A DNA stretch of 64,000 bases, taken from contig NZ_CP064653.1 in NCBI RefSeq assembly GCF_015711015.1, positions 2,046,001 through 2,110,000 on the forward strand, in the 5' to 3' direction. Positions 34,850 through 44,711 of the stretch are shown one piece after another. A model generated the notes under the pieces. It saw nothing but the letters and a program-made list of their open reading frames with translations, was not told where the DNA came from and ran no database searches. Every line of letters starts with the position of its first letter. Within the stretch, counting starts at the first letter, position 1. Origin of the DNA: Methylomonas sp. LL1. Its GTDB lineage: Bacteria; Pseudomonadota; Gammaproteobacteria; Methylococcales; Methylomonadaceae. The translations under genes were made by a program, and so were the position numbers.

Positions 34850-36469
34850 ATGATGATCGACCAACTCAACCTGTTGTTTGCGGTGAAGGATTACATCCCT
34901 CACGGCTATTGCCTGAGCTGGTCGCCGAACCTGGTCATGATTTACGCGATCAGTGACCTGTTGATTTTTATAGCGTATTTTTCGATGCCGCTGGCATTGG
35001 CCTATTTCGCGCGGCGGCGCGCGGACTTCCCCTACCAATGGCTGCTGTGGCTGTTTGCCGCGTTTATCATGGCTTGCGGCACGACCCATCTGATGGGGGC
35101 TATTGTGCTGTGGACGCCGCTATATGGCCTGGACGCCCTGCTGAGAGCGGCCACCGCGCTGCTATCGGTCATCACCGCCGCCGTGCTGTGGCCCTTGCTG
35201 CCGCATGCATTGAAACTGCCCAGCCCCGCTCAATTGCGGCTAATCAACCAAGATCTGCAAAGCGAAATCGCCGAACGCCGCCGGATCGAGGAAGAATTGA
35301 GAATAGCCAAGGCCGCCGCCGAGGAAGGTCTGCTGCGGCAGCGGATGCTAATGGCCGCCATTGTCGAGTCTTCCCAAGATGCCATCATCGGCAAGACCCT
35401 GGACAATATCGGTACCAGCTGGAATCGGGCTGCTGAACGGATTTTCGGTTACTCGGCGGATGAGATGATAGGCCGCTCCCTGCTCTGCCTGATAGCGCCG
35501 GAACAGCACGACGACGAACAACAGCGGCTGGACAGCATAAGGCGCGGTGAATCGATCAATCAATTGGAAACCCAACTGATCCGCAAAAACGGTAACCGGA
35601 TAGACGTGTCCGTCACTCTGTCGCCGATTCTGGACCTCGCCGGCCAGGTGGTCGGTGCATCGCAAATCGTCAGGGACATCACCGAGCAAAAACGGGTGGC
35701 GGCCCAAATCCGGGAACTGAATGCCAATCTCGAACAAAAGGTCAACCTACGCACGCTCGAACTCAGCGCGGCAAATCGCGAACTGGACAGCTTCGCCTAT
35801 GCGGTGTCTCACGATTTGCGCGCGCCGCTGCGAGCCATGAGCGGATTCAGCCGAGCCCTGATCGAGGATTACGGCGACAGCTTACAGGGCGAATCCAGGG
35901 TTTATCTGCAACAAATCGACCTGGCCAGCCGCAAGATGGGCGAATTGATTGACGGCCTGTTGACGCTTTCACGCGGCACGCGCGGCGAGTTGCGGCATGA
36001 TGCATTGGACATTTCCTTAATGTCGCAACACCTGCTGGCCGAACTGGCCAAAAACGAGCCCGAACGCCAGGTATCGATCGAGGTGGAGAGCGGATTACAG
36101 GCTTATGGCGATGCTCGCATGCTGGAAGTGGTGATGGCCAATCTACTGAGCAATGCCTGGAAATACACTGCGGGGACCGATCCGGCCATGATACGGGTCC
36201 ATGCCGAGCAACGCGATGGAGTGCGCCACTTTTGCGTGGCCGACAACGGCGCCGGTTTCGATATGGCGCACGCCAACCGCCTGTTTCAGCCCTTTCAGCG
36301 TCTGCACCGGCAGGATGAATTCCCCGGCATCGGTATCGGCCTGGCCACCGTGCAACGCATCATAAACCGGCACGGCGGCGGCATATCGGCGCGGGGCGAA
36401 GCGGGCAAGGGCGCGGTATTCTGTTTTACCTTGCCCGAACAGCGCCCGGAATCGGCGCGAGACCAATAG
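34850..36469 (+). CDS. Histidine kinase with ethylene-receptor-like N-terminal domain
   Basis: A 539-residue kinase. The ATG at 34850 has TTGGAG 6 bases upstream. Residues 27-125 are three membrane helices matching the plant ETR1 ethylene-binding domain. The residues known in ETR1 to bind copper and ethylene are at the same mutual spacing here: Asp36, Tyr43, Ile73, Cys76 and His80 (ETR1 Asp25, Tyr32, Ile62, Cys65, His69), within ISDLLIFIAYFSMPL and FIMACGTTHL. A PAS domain (~165-290), a HisKA helix with SHDLRAPLR (phytochrome type), and a complete ATPase domain (NLLSNAWKYTA, DNGAGFDM, GIGIGLATV) follow. The response-regulator gene 9 bases downstream is the likely partner. Binding of ethylene or copper is inferred. 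Confidence 0.9.
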   Translation: MMIDQLNLLFAVKDYIPHGYCLSWSPNLVMIYAISDLLIFIAYFSMPLALAYFARRRADFPYQWLLWLFAAFIMACGTTHLMGAIVLWTPLYGLDALLRAATALLSVITAAVLWPLLPHALKLPSPAQLRLINQDLQSEIAERRRIEEELRIAKAAAEEGLLRQRMLMAAIVESSQDAIIGKTLDNIGTSWNRAAERIFGYSADEMIGRSLLCLIAPEQHDDEQQRLDSIRRGESINQLETQLIRKNGNRIDVSVTLSPILDLAGQVVGASQIVRDITEQKRVAAQIRELNANLEQKVNLRTLELSAANRELDSFAYAVSHDLRAPLRAMSGFSRALIEDYGDSLQGESRVYLQQIDLASRKMGELIDGLLTLSRGTRGELRHDALDISLMSQHLLAELAKNEPERQVSIEVESGLQAYGDARMLEVVMANLLSNAWKYTAGTDPAMIRVHAEQRDGVRHFCVADNGAGFDMAHANRLFQPFQRLHRQDEFPGIGIGLATVQRIINRHGGGISARGEAGKGAVFCFTLPEQRPESARDQ

Positions 36470-36478
36470 GATTTAACA

Positions 36479-36919
36479 ATGAATAGCAAAACCCTGCTGT
36501 TGGTGGAAGACAATCCCCAGGATGAAATGCTGACCTTGCGTGCCTTGCGCAAAGCCGGCCTGGCCAACAAAATCGAGGTGGCGCGAGACGGCCAACAGGC
36601 GCTGGATTATCTATTCCGGCTCGGCGAATTTACCGACCGGGACGGTCCCGATCTACCCACCCTGGTGTTACTCGACATCGGCCTGCCTCGGCTGTCCGGC
36701 CTGGAAGTGCTGGAACGCCTGCGCGCCGATAGCCGCACCGCATTACTGCCGGTGGTGATACTCACGTCTTCCGATGAGGAACGCGACCGCCTGCAATGCT
36801 ATGAAATTGGCGCCAACAGCTTCGTGCGCAAACCGGTGGACTTCGCCGAATTCGCCGAAACCGTCACGCGCCTGGGCGTGTACTGGCTGCTGACGAACGA
36901 ACCCGCGCCGGCGCGCTGA
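36479..36919 (+). CDS. Single-domain response regulator, Rcp1 type
   Basis: A 146-residue receiver with no DNA-binding output. Visible are the acidic pair in LLLVEDNPQDEMLT, the phosphorylation site in TLVLLDIGLPRLSG, Thr/Ser in ILTSSDEERD and Lys in SFVRKPVDF. The EDNPxD start and the insert before the phospho-site fit the family that pairs with phytochrome-like kinases. It lies between two kinase genes and may pass phosphate from the ethylene-receptor-like kinase to the hybrid kinase. Confidence 0.92.
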   Translation: MNSKTLLLVEDNPQDEMLTLRALRKAGLANKIEVARDGQQALDYLFRLGEFTDRDGPDLPTLVLLDIGLPRLSGLEVLERLRADSRTALLPVVILTSSDEERDRLQCYEIGANSFVRKPVDFAEFAETVTRLGVYWLLTNEPAPAR

Positions 36920-36926
36920 AACCACG

Positions 36927-39900
36927 ATGAACGCCCCACTCAAGCTGCTGATCATTGAAGATGTCCCGGCCGACTTTCTGTTGCTGGAGCGGCATTTTCG
37001 CCACTGCGGCCAGGACGCCGAATGCCGGCGGGTGGAAAACGATATGGAGCTGAAAGCCGCGCTTCAAAACGGCCCATGGGATGCGGTGCTGTCCGACTAT
37101 AACGTACCCGGCATGGATTTTCCCGCCAGCTTGCAACAAATCCGGCAGTTCAACCCCGATTTGCCGGTAATTTTGGTCTCGGGCAGCGTCGGCGAGGAAA
37201 CTGCGGTCGAACTATTGCACCTAGGGATTAGCGATTTTGTGCTGAAGGACAATCTAACCCGCCTATTACCCGCCATCGCGCGCGGCATGGACGAGGCCAA
37301 CGAACGGCGCGCGCGCAAGGAGGCCGAAGCCGCCCTGCGCAAGAGCCAAACAGCCGCCCTCGAAGAGCAACGCCAGGCCCGCATTGCGGCCCTCAACCTG
37401 ATGGAAGATGCGGTCGCGGCCAGGGCCAGCGCCGAAGCCGCGCATGTCGAACTGCAAGAGTCGGAAGCCAAATACCGATTGCTGGCCGAAAACGCCTCCG
37501 AGTGCATCTTCTGGATAGATCCCGACGGTAACCTCAAGTACCTGTCGCCGGCCTGCGCCCGGCTTTACCTGCGGAACATTGAAGATTTTCTAGCCGATCC
37601 CTGTTTAATGGCCGACGTCATCCATCCGGACGACAGAGCCACCTATCTTCACCACCTGATTTGTCTTGATCCCAATGAAGGAGAACTGGAACTCCGCATC
37701 ATGCGCGAAGACGGTCGCCACGTCTGGATCAGCCATCATTGCAAACCCATCTTCGACACTAGCGGCGAATATCTGGGACGACGCGGCGTAAACCGGGATA
37801 TTACTCAGCGCAAGCAAATCGAGCAGGAGCTACGCGATAGCGAAGAACGCTTCCGGGTAGCCACCGAAAACATCCGCGATGCCTTTATCATGGTTGATGG
37901 CATAGAGGGCAAAATCGTACTGTGGAACCCGGCAGCCACAACTATGTTTGGCTACAGCAGCCGAGAGGCATTGGGACAGCCGATACACGCACTCCTTGCC
38001 CCGCCGCGTTTCCATGCGGCGGCAGCGGCCGGTATGGCACATTTCGCTAACACGGGTGAAGGCCCGGTAATTGCCCGCACCCTGGAACTGCCGGCCCTGC
38101 ACAAAAACGGCACAGAATTTTCGATCGAACTCTCGCTGTCGGCGACCTTGCTTGGTGGCCAATGGCATGCCGCTGGCGTGATCCGCGACATCACAGAACG
38201 CAAAAAAACCGAGGATCAACTACGTAAACTGGCCCAAGTGGTCGAGCAAAGCCCGGAAAGCATCGTCATTACCGATCAAAACGGTGTGATCGAATACGTC
38301 AACGAAGTCTTTCTGCGCAATTCGGGTTACAGCCGCGAGGAAATCATCGGCCAAAATCCACGCATTCTCAAATCCGGCAAGACCTCGCCGGAAACGCATC
38401 GGGCATTTTGGGACGCCATGCTGCGCGGCGAAATCTGGAAGGGCGAATTCGTCAACAGGCGCAAGGACGGCAGCGAATACGTGGAATTCGCCATCGTGAC
38501 TCCGATCCGCCAGGCCGATGGCACCATCAGCCATTACGCGGCGGTCAAGGAAAACATCACCGAAAAAAAACGCATCGGCGAGGAACTGGACAGACACCGT
38601 CATCACCTGGAGGAACTGGTAGCGAGCCGCACCGCCGAACTGGAGGCGGCCCGGGCGCAGGCGGACGCCGCCAATCAGGCCAAAAGCTCCTTTCTGGCCA
38701 ATATGAGCCATGAAATTCGGACCCCGATGAATGCGATCATCGGCCTGACCTATCTGTTGCGGCAAAGCCCGTTGAACAAAGACCAGCGCGAACGTCTGGA
38801 AAAAATCGACATGGCCGCCGAACATTTGTTGGCCATCATCAATGACATTCTGGATTTATCGAAAATAGACGCCGGTTGCCTGGAACTGGAACAAACCGAC
38901 TTTGCCCTGGAAACCATACTGGACCATATACGCTCGCTGATTGCCGACAAGGCTCAAGCCAAGGGTCTGAGCATCGAAGTGGATAGCGGCGGTGTTCCGC
39001 TCTGGCTGCGCGGCGATCCGACCCGGCTGCGTCAGGCCATGCTGAATTATGTCAGCAACGCGCTCAAATTCACCAAGGAAGGCAGCATTTGGCTGCGCGC
39101 CAAATTACTGGCCGAAACCGACGCGGGTTTATTGATACGGTTTGAAGTTCAGGACACCGGCATCGGCATCGCCCCGGAAAGTTTGCCCATGCTGTTTACC
39201 GCCTTTGCCCAGGCCGATGTTTCCATCACTCGCCAATACGGCGGCACCGGCTTGGGACTAGCCATCACCCGCAATCTGGCAAATATGATGGGCGGCGACG
39301 CGGGCGTGGAAAGTACGCCAAGCCATGGCAGCACGTTCTGGTTTACCGCCAAGTTACAGCGCGGCCATGGCGTCATACCCAGCGCATCCTGGGGGAAATC
39401 GGCCAACGCCGAAGCCATGCTGCGCCGGCATTTTACCGGCGCTCGGTTACTGTTGGCGGAAGACAACCCCATCAACCGGGAAGTGGCGCTGGAATTGTTG
39501 CACGGCGCTGGTCTGTCGGTGGATACCGCCGAAAACGGCCGGATTGCGTTGGAAAAGGTGCTGTCAAATAGTTACGATCTGGTCCTGATGGACGTACAAA
39601 TGCCGGAAATGGACGGTTTGACCGCTACCCGGGCACTACGCTCCCGGCCGGATTTCGCGCCCTTGCCGATTTTGGCCATGACCGCCAATGCCTTCGACGA
39701 CGATAGGCATGCTTGCCTGGATGCCGGCATGAACGACTTTGTCGCCAAACCGGTCAATCCCGAACAACTCTACGAGACGGTTTTGCGTTGGCTATCCGCC
39801 GACGACCGCCAGCGCTTAGCGGTGGATAGGTTTGACTCCGCCGAGCTATTATCGCCTCCTCCGGTTCCGGCCCAAGCCTTCAACCTACCCGGCGTGGATG

Positions 39901-40478
39901 TCACGGCCGGCCTAGGGGCCGTCAAGGGCAATAGCGCTAAATATCGCCACCTGCTGCGCATATTCGCCGAATCCCACGCCGAAGACATGAAACAGGTACA
40001 GGCTTTTCTGATCGACGGCAATATCGCGGATGCACATCGCCTGGCGCACAATCTAAAAGGCGTTTCCGCTACATTGGGCGCTCGCACGGTTTCCGATCTG
40101 GCCGCGCGCTTGGATAACGCCTTTCGCCGGGAGGCCAGCGTTGCCGAGCGCTCGGAACTGGCTAGCTTATGCGATCACGAGCTGACGCAACTGGTACAAG
40201 CCATTTTGGCCTTGCCCGTCGAAGCCGAACCCATGGAGCAGACCGATATAGGCGACATCGATCCGGAACGCTTGCGGCGGACCCTGGCCGAGCTGGAAAA
40301 ACTGCTGGCCGAAAACAACGCCCTCGCCAGTAATTTAGCCAGGGACTCGGCCAATCTGCTGCGAACCAGACTGGGCAAGCGTTATAGCGAATTTTCTCGC
40401 CAAATCGATATATTCGATTATGAAACCGCGCTGGAGACCCTACGCGGCGCCAGCGACCGGACGGATTCGGAAGGATAG
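36927..40478 (+). CDS. Hybrid histidine kinase: REC-PASx3-HisKA-ATPase-REC-Hpt
   Basis: An 1183-residue phosphorelay protein with no membrane helix. Receiver 1 is at 1-125 ([16 protein letters not shown], with Asp in VLSDYNVPG). Three PAS domains span ~180-555. The kinase core has [20 protein letters not shown], then [18 protein letters not shown] and GGTGLGLAI. Receiver 2 (~830-950) has [14 protein letters not shown] and [13 protein letters not shown]. The Hpt domain (~990-1080) has the transfer histidine in [16 protein letters not shown]. The start overlaps no gene but is 7 bases after the receiver gene, so the three are one operon. Output is probably through a separate regulator or the HD-GYP protein. 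Confidence 0.93.
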   Translation: MNAPLKLLIIEDVPADFLLLERHFRHCGQDAECRRVENDMELKAALQNGPWDAVLSDYNVPGMDFPASLQQIRQFNPDLPVILVSGSVGEETAVELLHLGISDFVLKDNLTRLLPAIARGMDEANERRARKEAEAALRKSQTAALEEQRQARIAALNLMEDAVAARASAEAAHVELQESEAKYRLLAENASECIFWIDPDGNLKYLSPACARLYLRNIEDFLADPCLMADVIHPDDRATYLHHLICLDPNEGELELRIMREDGRHVWISHHCKPIFDTSGEYLGRRGVNRDITQRKQIEQELRDSEERFRVATENIRDAFIMVDGIEGKIVLWNPAATTMFGYSSREALGQPIHALLAPPRFHAAAAAGMAHFANTGEGPVIARTLELPALHKNGTEFSIELSLSATLLGGQWHAAGVIRDITERKKTEDQLRKLAQVVEQSPESIVITDQNGVIEYVNEVFLRNSGYSREEIIGQNPRILKSGKTSPETHRAFWDAMLRGEIWKGEFVNRRKDGSEYVEFAIVTPIRQADGTISHYAAVKENITEKKRIGEELDRHRHHLEELVASRTAELEAARAQADAANQAKSSFLANMSHEIRTPMNAIIGLTYLLRQSPLNKDQRERLEKIDMAAEHLLAIINDILDLSKIDAGCLELEQTDFALETILDHIRSLIADKAQAKGLSIEVDSGGVPLWLRGDPTRLRQAMLNYVSNALKFTKEGSIWLRAKLLAETDAGLLIRFEVQDTGIGIAPESLPMLFTAFAQADVSITRQYGGTGLGLAITRNLANMMGGDAGVESTPSHGSTFWFTAKLQRGHGVIPSASWGKSANAEAMLRRHFTGARLLLAEDNPINREVALELLHGAGLSVDTAENGRIALEKVLSNSYDLVLMDVQMPEMDGLTATRALRSRPDFAPLPILAMTANAFDDDRHACLDAGMNDFVAKPVNPEQLYETVLRWLSADDRQRLAVDRFDSAELLSPPPVPAQAFNLPGVDVTAGLGAVKGNSAKYRHLLRIFAESHAEDMKQVQAFLIDGNIADAHRLAHNLKGVSATLGARTVSDLAARLDNAFRREASVAERSELASLCDHELTQLVQAILALPVEAEPMEQTDIGDIDPERLRRTLAELEKLLAENNALASNLARDSANLLRTRLGKRYSEFSRQIDIFDYETALETLRGASDRTDSEG

Positions 40479-40545
40479 GGAATTTATATTCCCCCTCGCC
40501 CACCTTGGAGGTTATTACGGCATTCGCCCTCGTTTTAGCGTCATG

Positions 40546-43500
40546 TCAGATCTCCCAAAACGCATTATCTTCAAAATAAAAAGCTTCGCTTGCGGGCGCT
40601 TCAATAACCAGATCGGTTAGGAAGATCGGTTTTTGAATACCGTAGCCTTGAACGTAATCGACGCCAATCTGCCGGAGAATCTCTCGAATTTCATTGTTCT
40701 CGACATATTCGGCTATGGTTTTCAAACCCAAGGAATGGGCAATTTCGTTCATGGATTTTACGATGGCAATGTCGGCTTTGTTATTGGCAATATCTTTAAC
40801 AAAAGCGCCGTCAATTTTTAGATAATCAACGCTCAGGTTTTTCAAATAAGAATAGGACGAATAACCCGAGCCGAAATCATCCAGCGAGAATTTACAGCCA
40901 AACTGCTTGATGGCCTGGATAAAACGTTTGGTAAAAGCCAAGCTTTCGGCCGCCACCGTTTCGGTGATTTCAAAGGTAATTTTGTCGAGCGGTATAGTCG
41001 AGGAGGCTAGAAAATCCCTCAAAAACTCCAAAAATTCTTCACTATTAATCGATTGTCCGGACAGGTTGATCGAGAATCCGTCCATATTAATAAAATCCTG
41101 CCTATTTTGCTCTATCCAAATGAATACATTTCTGATGATCCATTCATCGATTTCCGGCATCCGTTTGCAGCGCTCAACCGCCGGAATGAAATGATCGGGA
41201 GGAATGATATTATCGGCGTCGTCTCTTACCCCGAGCAAAATTTCATAATGTTGATGAGTCTGTCTGGTTTGATCGACCGGCGCAATCCTCTGACAACGAA
41301 TAAATAACCGATTTTGGGATAACACATTATCGATATGCCCTATCCATTCATACAATTTATTTTGCCGTTTCAAACTCTCGTCATCGGAGTTAAACATCAA
41401 CACATGATTCGGTCCGGAATGCTCGGCCGACAGGCTGGCGGTGTCGGCTTGCTGAAGTAATTGATGAATATCGTAACAATTATCTCCAAATGCGACCAAG
41501 CCCAAGCTGACACCAATCGGAAAACTCTTTTCCAGCCATTCAAAATGTGAGTCATTAATCAGCTTTATCAATTGTTTGCAGAATTGATAACCTTCATCGG
41601 CGCTACAGTGCTTGAATAACACGGCAAAAGACTGATCTCCAATCCGAGCGGCGATATTATCGGTTTTTAATTGCTCGACGATGATCCGCGATATACGTTT
41701 TATCAGTTGCGCGCCGCCGACTAGCCCGCAAATACTGGTTATCACTCGAAAATCCAATACTTCCATGTGACATAGCATGTGCTGCGAATTACTCAGTTTA
41801 GGCAGTTCGTTTCTCAGTTGCTTGACGAATTCATCCTTGGTAAAGAGATCGGTTTCGTGGTCGTGAGTCGCATTGTGAACCAACTTTTCATGCATATTCT
41901 GCAACATGATATTGGTGGCGCGATCCACCACCGGAATATCCAGATTATCCATTTTATTGGCCGCGCCACTGCGGAAACGCTCGGCCAGTTCGATATTATT
42001 AAGCTCCATCTTATTCAAGCCATCACGATTAACGAAAACGTAAACCCGTAGAAAAGTCCCCTTCCACACCAGTTTCATCGGCTCGAAGCCTTGGGGGCCG
42101 GACAGCATCATCAGCCAGTCGCCGACCTGTAATTGTTCGACCTGAGCCCAACTACCATCGGATAACTCGGTCAGCGTTCGTTCATTCGAATTGAGCGGCG
42201 GAATTTTGACCGTTCTAACCGGACTTCTGACTTTCGGCGTACCCACGCCCAACAACAAGGCCGTCAATTCCTCGATAATTGTTTTACGTTCCGTGACACT
42301 GGTACAAACCGAAACCAAATTCTCCCCGAAAAACTCGATGGTCTTTTGGATGCTGCCGGACTGGATTTTAACCACCGAATCCTGCTCGTACAGCCAAAAA
42401 AACAAGTCATCGAGTGCCTTCCAATATTTTCGATATTCGTCCGGTTTTGTGTCTTTATTCAGTTCAGCCATCACCAACAGATGTTGCCAACCGGCCTTCA
42501 ACAAAGCCGGAATGACGGTGGGAACGGCTTTGCCGGCAATACGCTTATCGACTTCATTCTGTACCGAGCAGCGCGCCATTTCCAGTTTTTGCCGGCCATC
42601 ATAAACTTCGACAATATGTTTGATATTCGAGTCTATCGATTTGCTAACCTGCTGGGTCAGCCCATCCAATTCTTGCCCGACCTCGGTAAATATATTGGGG
42701 TTTGCATTAGATTCCCGCGCTATGCGCGAAATAATTTTATCCAGGGTATTTTTGATATTGATATTCTTGATGACCCGATTGCTTTTTACCATGGGATCCA
42801 AAAAAGCCAGCTGATTCAATATCTTTCTAGCCGGATGGCTATCCGACTCTAAAAAATCGCTACCCTGAAACGGCAAGGACAGTAGCGACAAGTGAATACT
42901 GTCCAAATAGGATTTAATTTCGACCGAGAATGCCAAATCATTGAATAGGGTTTCAAAAAACTTACCATATATTTCCAGATGCCGAATATCATCACTAGAG
43001 AGTAGGTTTGCTTTATTGCCTAGACTTTCCAAATTATCCTGTAATTGCTTTTGCAGCGCGGTCGAATCCAGATGGATAGGCCCGCCGTCACCCATCGCAT
43101 GTTGTATATTTGAAATAGCCGCGACAATCTGATCGGATGAAATCGCCGGATAGGATGAAGCTGACACCAGCGCCTTATCATTCGACAAACTCTTCTTGAT
43201 CAGCTCCAGGGAACTGGTATCCATTTCATTCAATATATCGAGCAATTTTCCGGCGATTTGCGTGACAGGCGGCCTGTTATTCCGCTCCGAATAATCCGGC
43301 TCATGCGCCTGTTGCTCCGGTAAATGCCGGTTACCCTGGATTCTAATATTTTGGTTTTCGGGCGGTAAATCTTGGGGTTTATACGTGTTTTTATCCGATT
43401 CCGTAGGCAATGGTTGCCGTGTTTTTTCAGCGGATTCCTGCTTGGATAAAACCGATTCGACTTGCTCATACAAGTTAATCAAGCTGTTGAACAGTGTTTT

Positions 43501-44412
43501 ACCGAAACAACGGTAAACAACTTTATAAAGGTTGGCGTCAAACTCTTGCCGCAGTATGATTTCACGAAAACAATTACATAATACCGCCGGACTAATGGGA
43601 TTATTGACCGTGAATGTCGATAGGCCGAACACCCGGCTTAACGCCCTGATCAATTGATTGATTTGATCTTCAAAATGGTTGGATAGCGCTCTGACGATCT
43701 CCGACATATTCAACCAGTCTTCAAAATCCTCCTTATCAACCAGCGACAGAGGCATGTCAACGCTGAGAATATCTTCCTTTTTATCTTCAGACTCGGAAAT
43801 ATAATCGACCTGTGAAACCACCAAACTACAAAATTCGCTGATGACGGATTCCCGGCCCTGCTTTAGGGTTGTGATGAAATCGTCGAACGCGGAACGGTTG
43901 GCAAAATATTGAGCGTGTTCGTTGGCGTTTTCCAAGTCTTCAACGATATACACATAAAAACGCATCATCAGTGAAGGCAATTGATCGACCAATATTTTTT
44001 TCAATGCATTTTTGGAATTCTGCTGTTTTATTGTATTGGGCGACGACCTACGTTTATCCCGCAGCAGGATTTTGGTGCCGTTATCCACTGCCTTGATTAA
44101 GGCATTCAGTAAAGCATCCGGCATGTGTTCAAATTCGACCCCTAGGCCGGTAGACGTGACATGGACTATTTTGGCGTCGATTTCGAAGTTTTCCGGCGCG
44201 TAACCAGTATTAATAGAGAATTGGATTCTGGCCGCTTTAACCGGCGGAATTTGGAGGTCCGCTTGTTTAAAGCCGAGGTAAAAACCACCGTCACAAAAAT
44301 CCAGAATGAAACAGGGAAACGAGACCGAATCATTAAATCGTAATGTGGCCTCGATTTCTATTGCATAGCGAATATGGCGGCGGCGTTTGCTTTTTTTGAT
44401 GTTGCTTAACAT
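40546..44412 (-). CDS. PilZ / DUF1631 / degenerate GGDEF / EAL cyclic-di-GMP protein
   Basis: A 1288-residue cytoplasmic protein. Residues 1-110 are a PilZ domain with RRRHIRYAIEIEATL (the RxxxR ligand motif) and FCDGGFYLGF. A long DUF1631 region covers ~130-830. The GGDEF domain (~860-1015) is degenerate: the signature is IGDQSFAVLF, so no cyclase activity is expected. The EAL domain (~1040-1275) has YEILLG, ITFEITET, SLDDFGSGYSS, YLKIDGAF and TIAEYVEN, so most metal and catalytic residues remain and phosphodiesterase activity is plausible. It converges on the hybrid kinase gene. Confidence 0.88.
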   Translation of the reverse strand: MLSNIKKSKRRRHIRYAIEIEATLRFNDSVSFPCFILDFCDGGFYLGFKQADLQIPPVKAARIQFSINTGYAPENFEIDAKIVHVTSTGLGVEFEHMPDALLNALIKAVDNGTKILLRDKRRSSPNTIKQQNSKNALKKILVDQLPSLMMRFYVYIVEDLENANEHAQYFANRSAFDDFITTLKQGRESVISEFCSLVVSQVDYISESEDKKEDILSVDMPLSLVDKEDFEDWLNMSEIVRALSNHFEDQINQLIRALSRVFGLSTFTVNNPISPAVLCNCFREIILRQEFDANLYKVVYRCFGKTLFNSLINLYEQVESVLSKQESAEKTRQPLPTESDKNTYKPQDLPPENQNIRIQGNRHLPEQQAHEPDYSERNNRPPVTQIAGKLLDILNEMDTSSLELIKKSLSNDKALVSASSYPAISSDQIVAAISNIQHAMGDGGPIHLDSTALQKQLQDNLESLGNKANLLSSDDIRHLEIYGKFFETLFNDLAFSVEIKSYLDSIHLSLLSLPFQGSDFLESDSHPARKILNQLAFLDPMVKSNRVIKNINIKNTLDKIISRIARESNANPNIFTEVGQELDGLTQQVSKSIDSNIKHIVEVYDGRQKLEMARCSVQNEVDKRIAGKAVPTVIPALLKAGWQHLLVMAELNKDTKPDEYRKYWKALDDLFFWLYEQDSVVKIQSGSIQKTIEFFGENLVSVCTSVTERKTIIEELTALLLGVGTPKVRSPVRTVKIPPLNSNERTLTELSDGSWAQVEQLQVGDWLMMLSGPQGFEPMKLVWKGTFLRVYVFVNRDGLNKMELNNIELAERFRSGAANKMDNLDIPVVDRATNIMLQNMHEKLVHNATHDHETDLFTKDEFVKQLRNELPKLSNSQHMLCHMEVLDFRVITSICGLVGGAQLIKRISRIIVEQLKTDNIAARIGDQSFAVLFKHCSADEGYQFCKQLIKLINDSHFEWLEKSFPIGVSLGLVAFGDNCYDIHQLLQQADTASLSAEHSGPNHVLMFNSDDESLKRQNKLYEWIGHIDNVLSQNRLFIRCQRIAPVDQTRQTHQHYEILLGVRDDADNIIPPDHFIPAVERCKRMPEIDEWIIRNVFIWIEQNRQDFINMDGFSINLSGQSINSEEFLEFLRDFLASSTIPLDKITFEITETVAAESLAFTKRFIQAIKQFGCKFSLDDFGSGYSSYSYLKNLSVDYLKIDGAFVKDIANNKADIAIVKSMNEIAHSLGLKTIAEYVENNEIREILRQIGVDYVQGYGIQKPIFLTDLVIEAPASEAFYFEDNAFWEI

Positions 44413-44711
44413 AAACCGGTAACGATATGAATCACGGCAGGCCTTCTGTTTCCCGTACTGGATAGTGGATCAAGATCAACAATCCGCGCATTACATCCGG
44501 TTGCCGCAAACAGCGAAGTCCGGCTGGAATATACTCCGCCGACCGGCCATGGTAGCTGTCCTTTAGCAATTGCAGCGTCTAACGTCAACATCCACTCTTC
44601 GTTTCCATGTTACACCTTGTATCGGCATTCTACAATTTAAGCCGACCGATCAATCGGCTTGGCAACAATGGGGTCTGGTTTATCGCATCAAGCGCTTGAG
44701 AAGCACATTCG
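44413..44711. other. Gap between comEC and the PilZ-EAL gene, nothing recognised
   Basis: About 300 bases with only short frames and no hairpin worth naming. It presumably holds the promoter of the PilZ-EAL gene. Confidence 0.4.
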
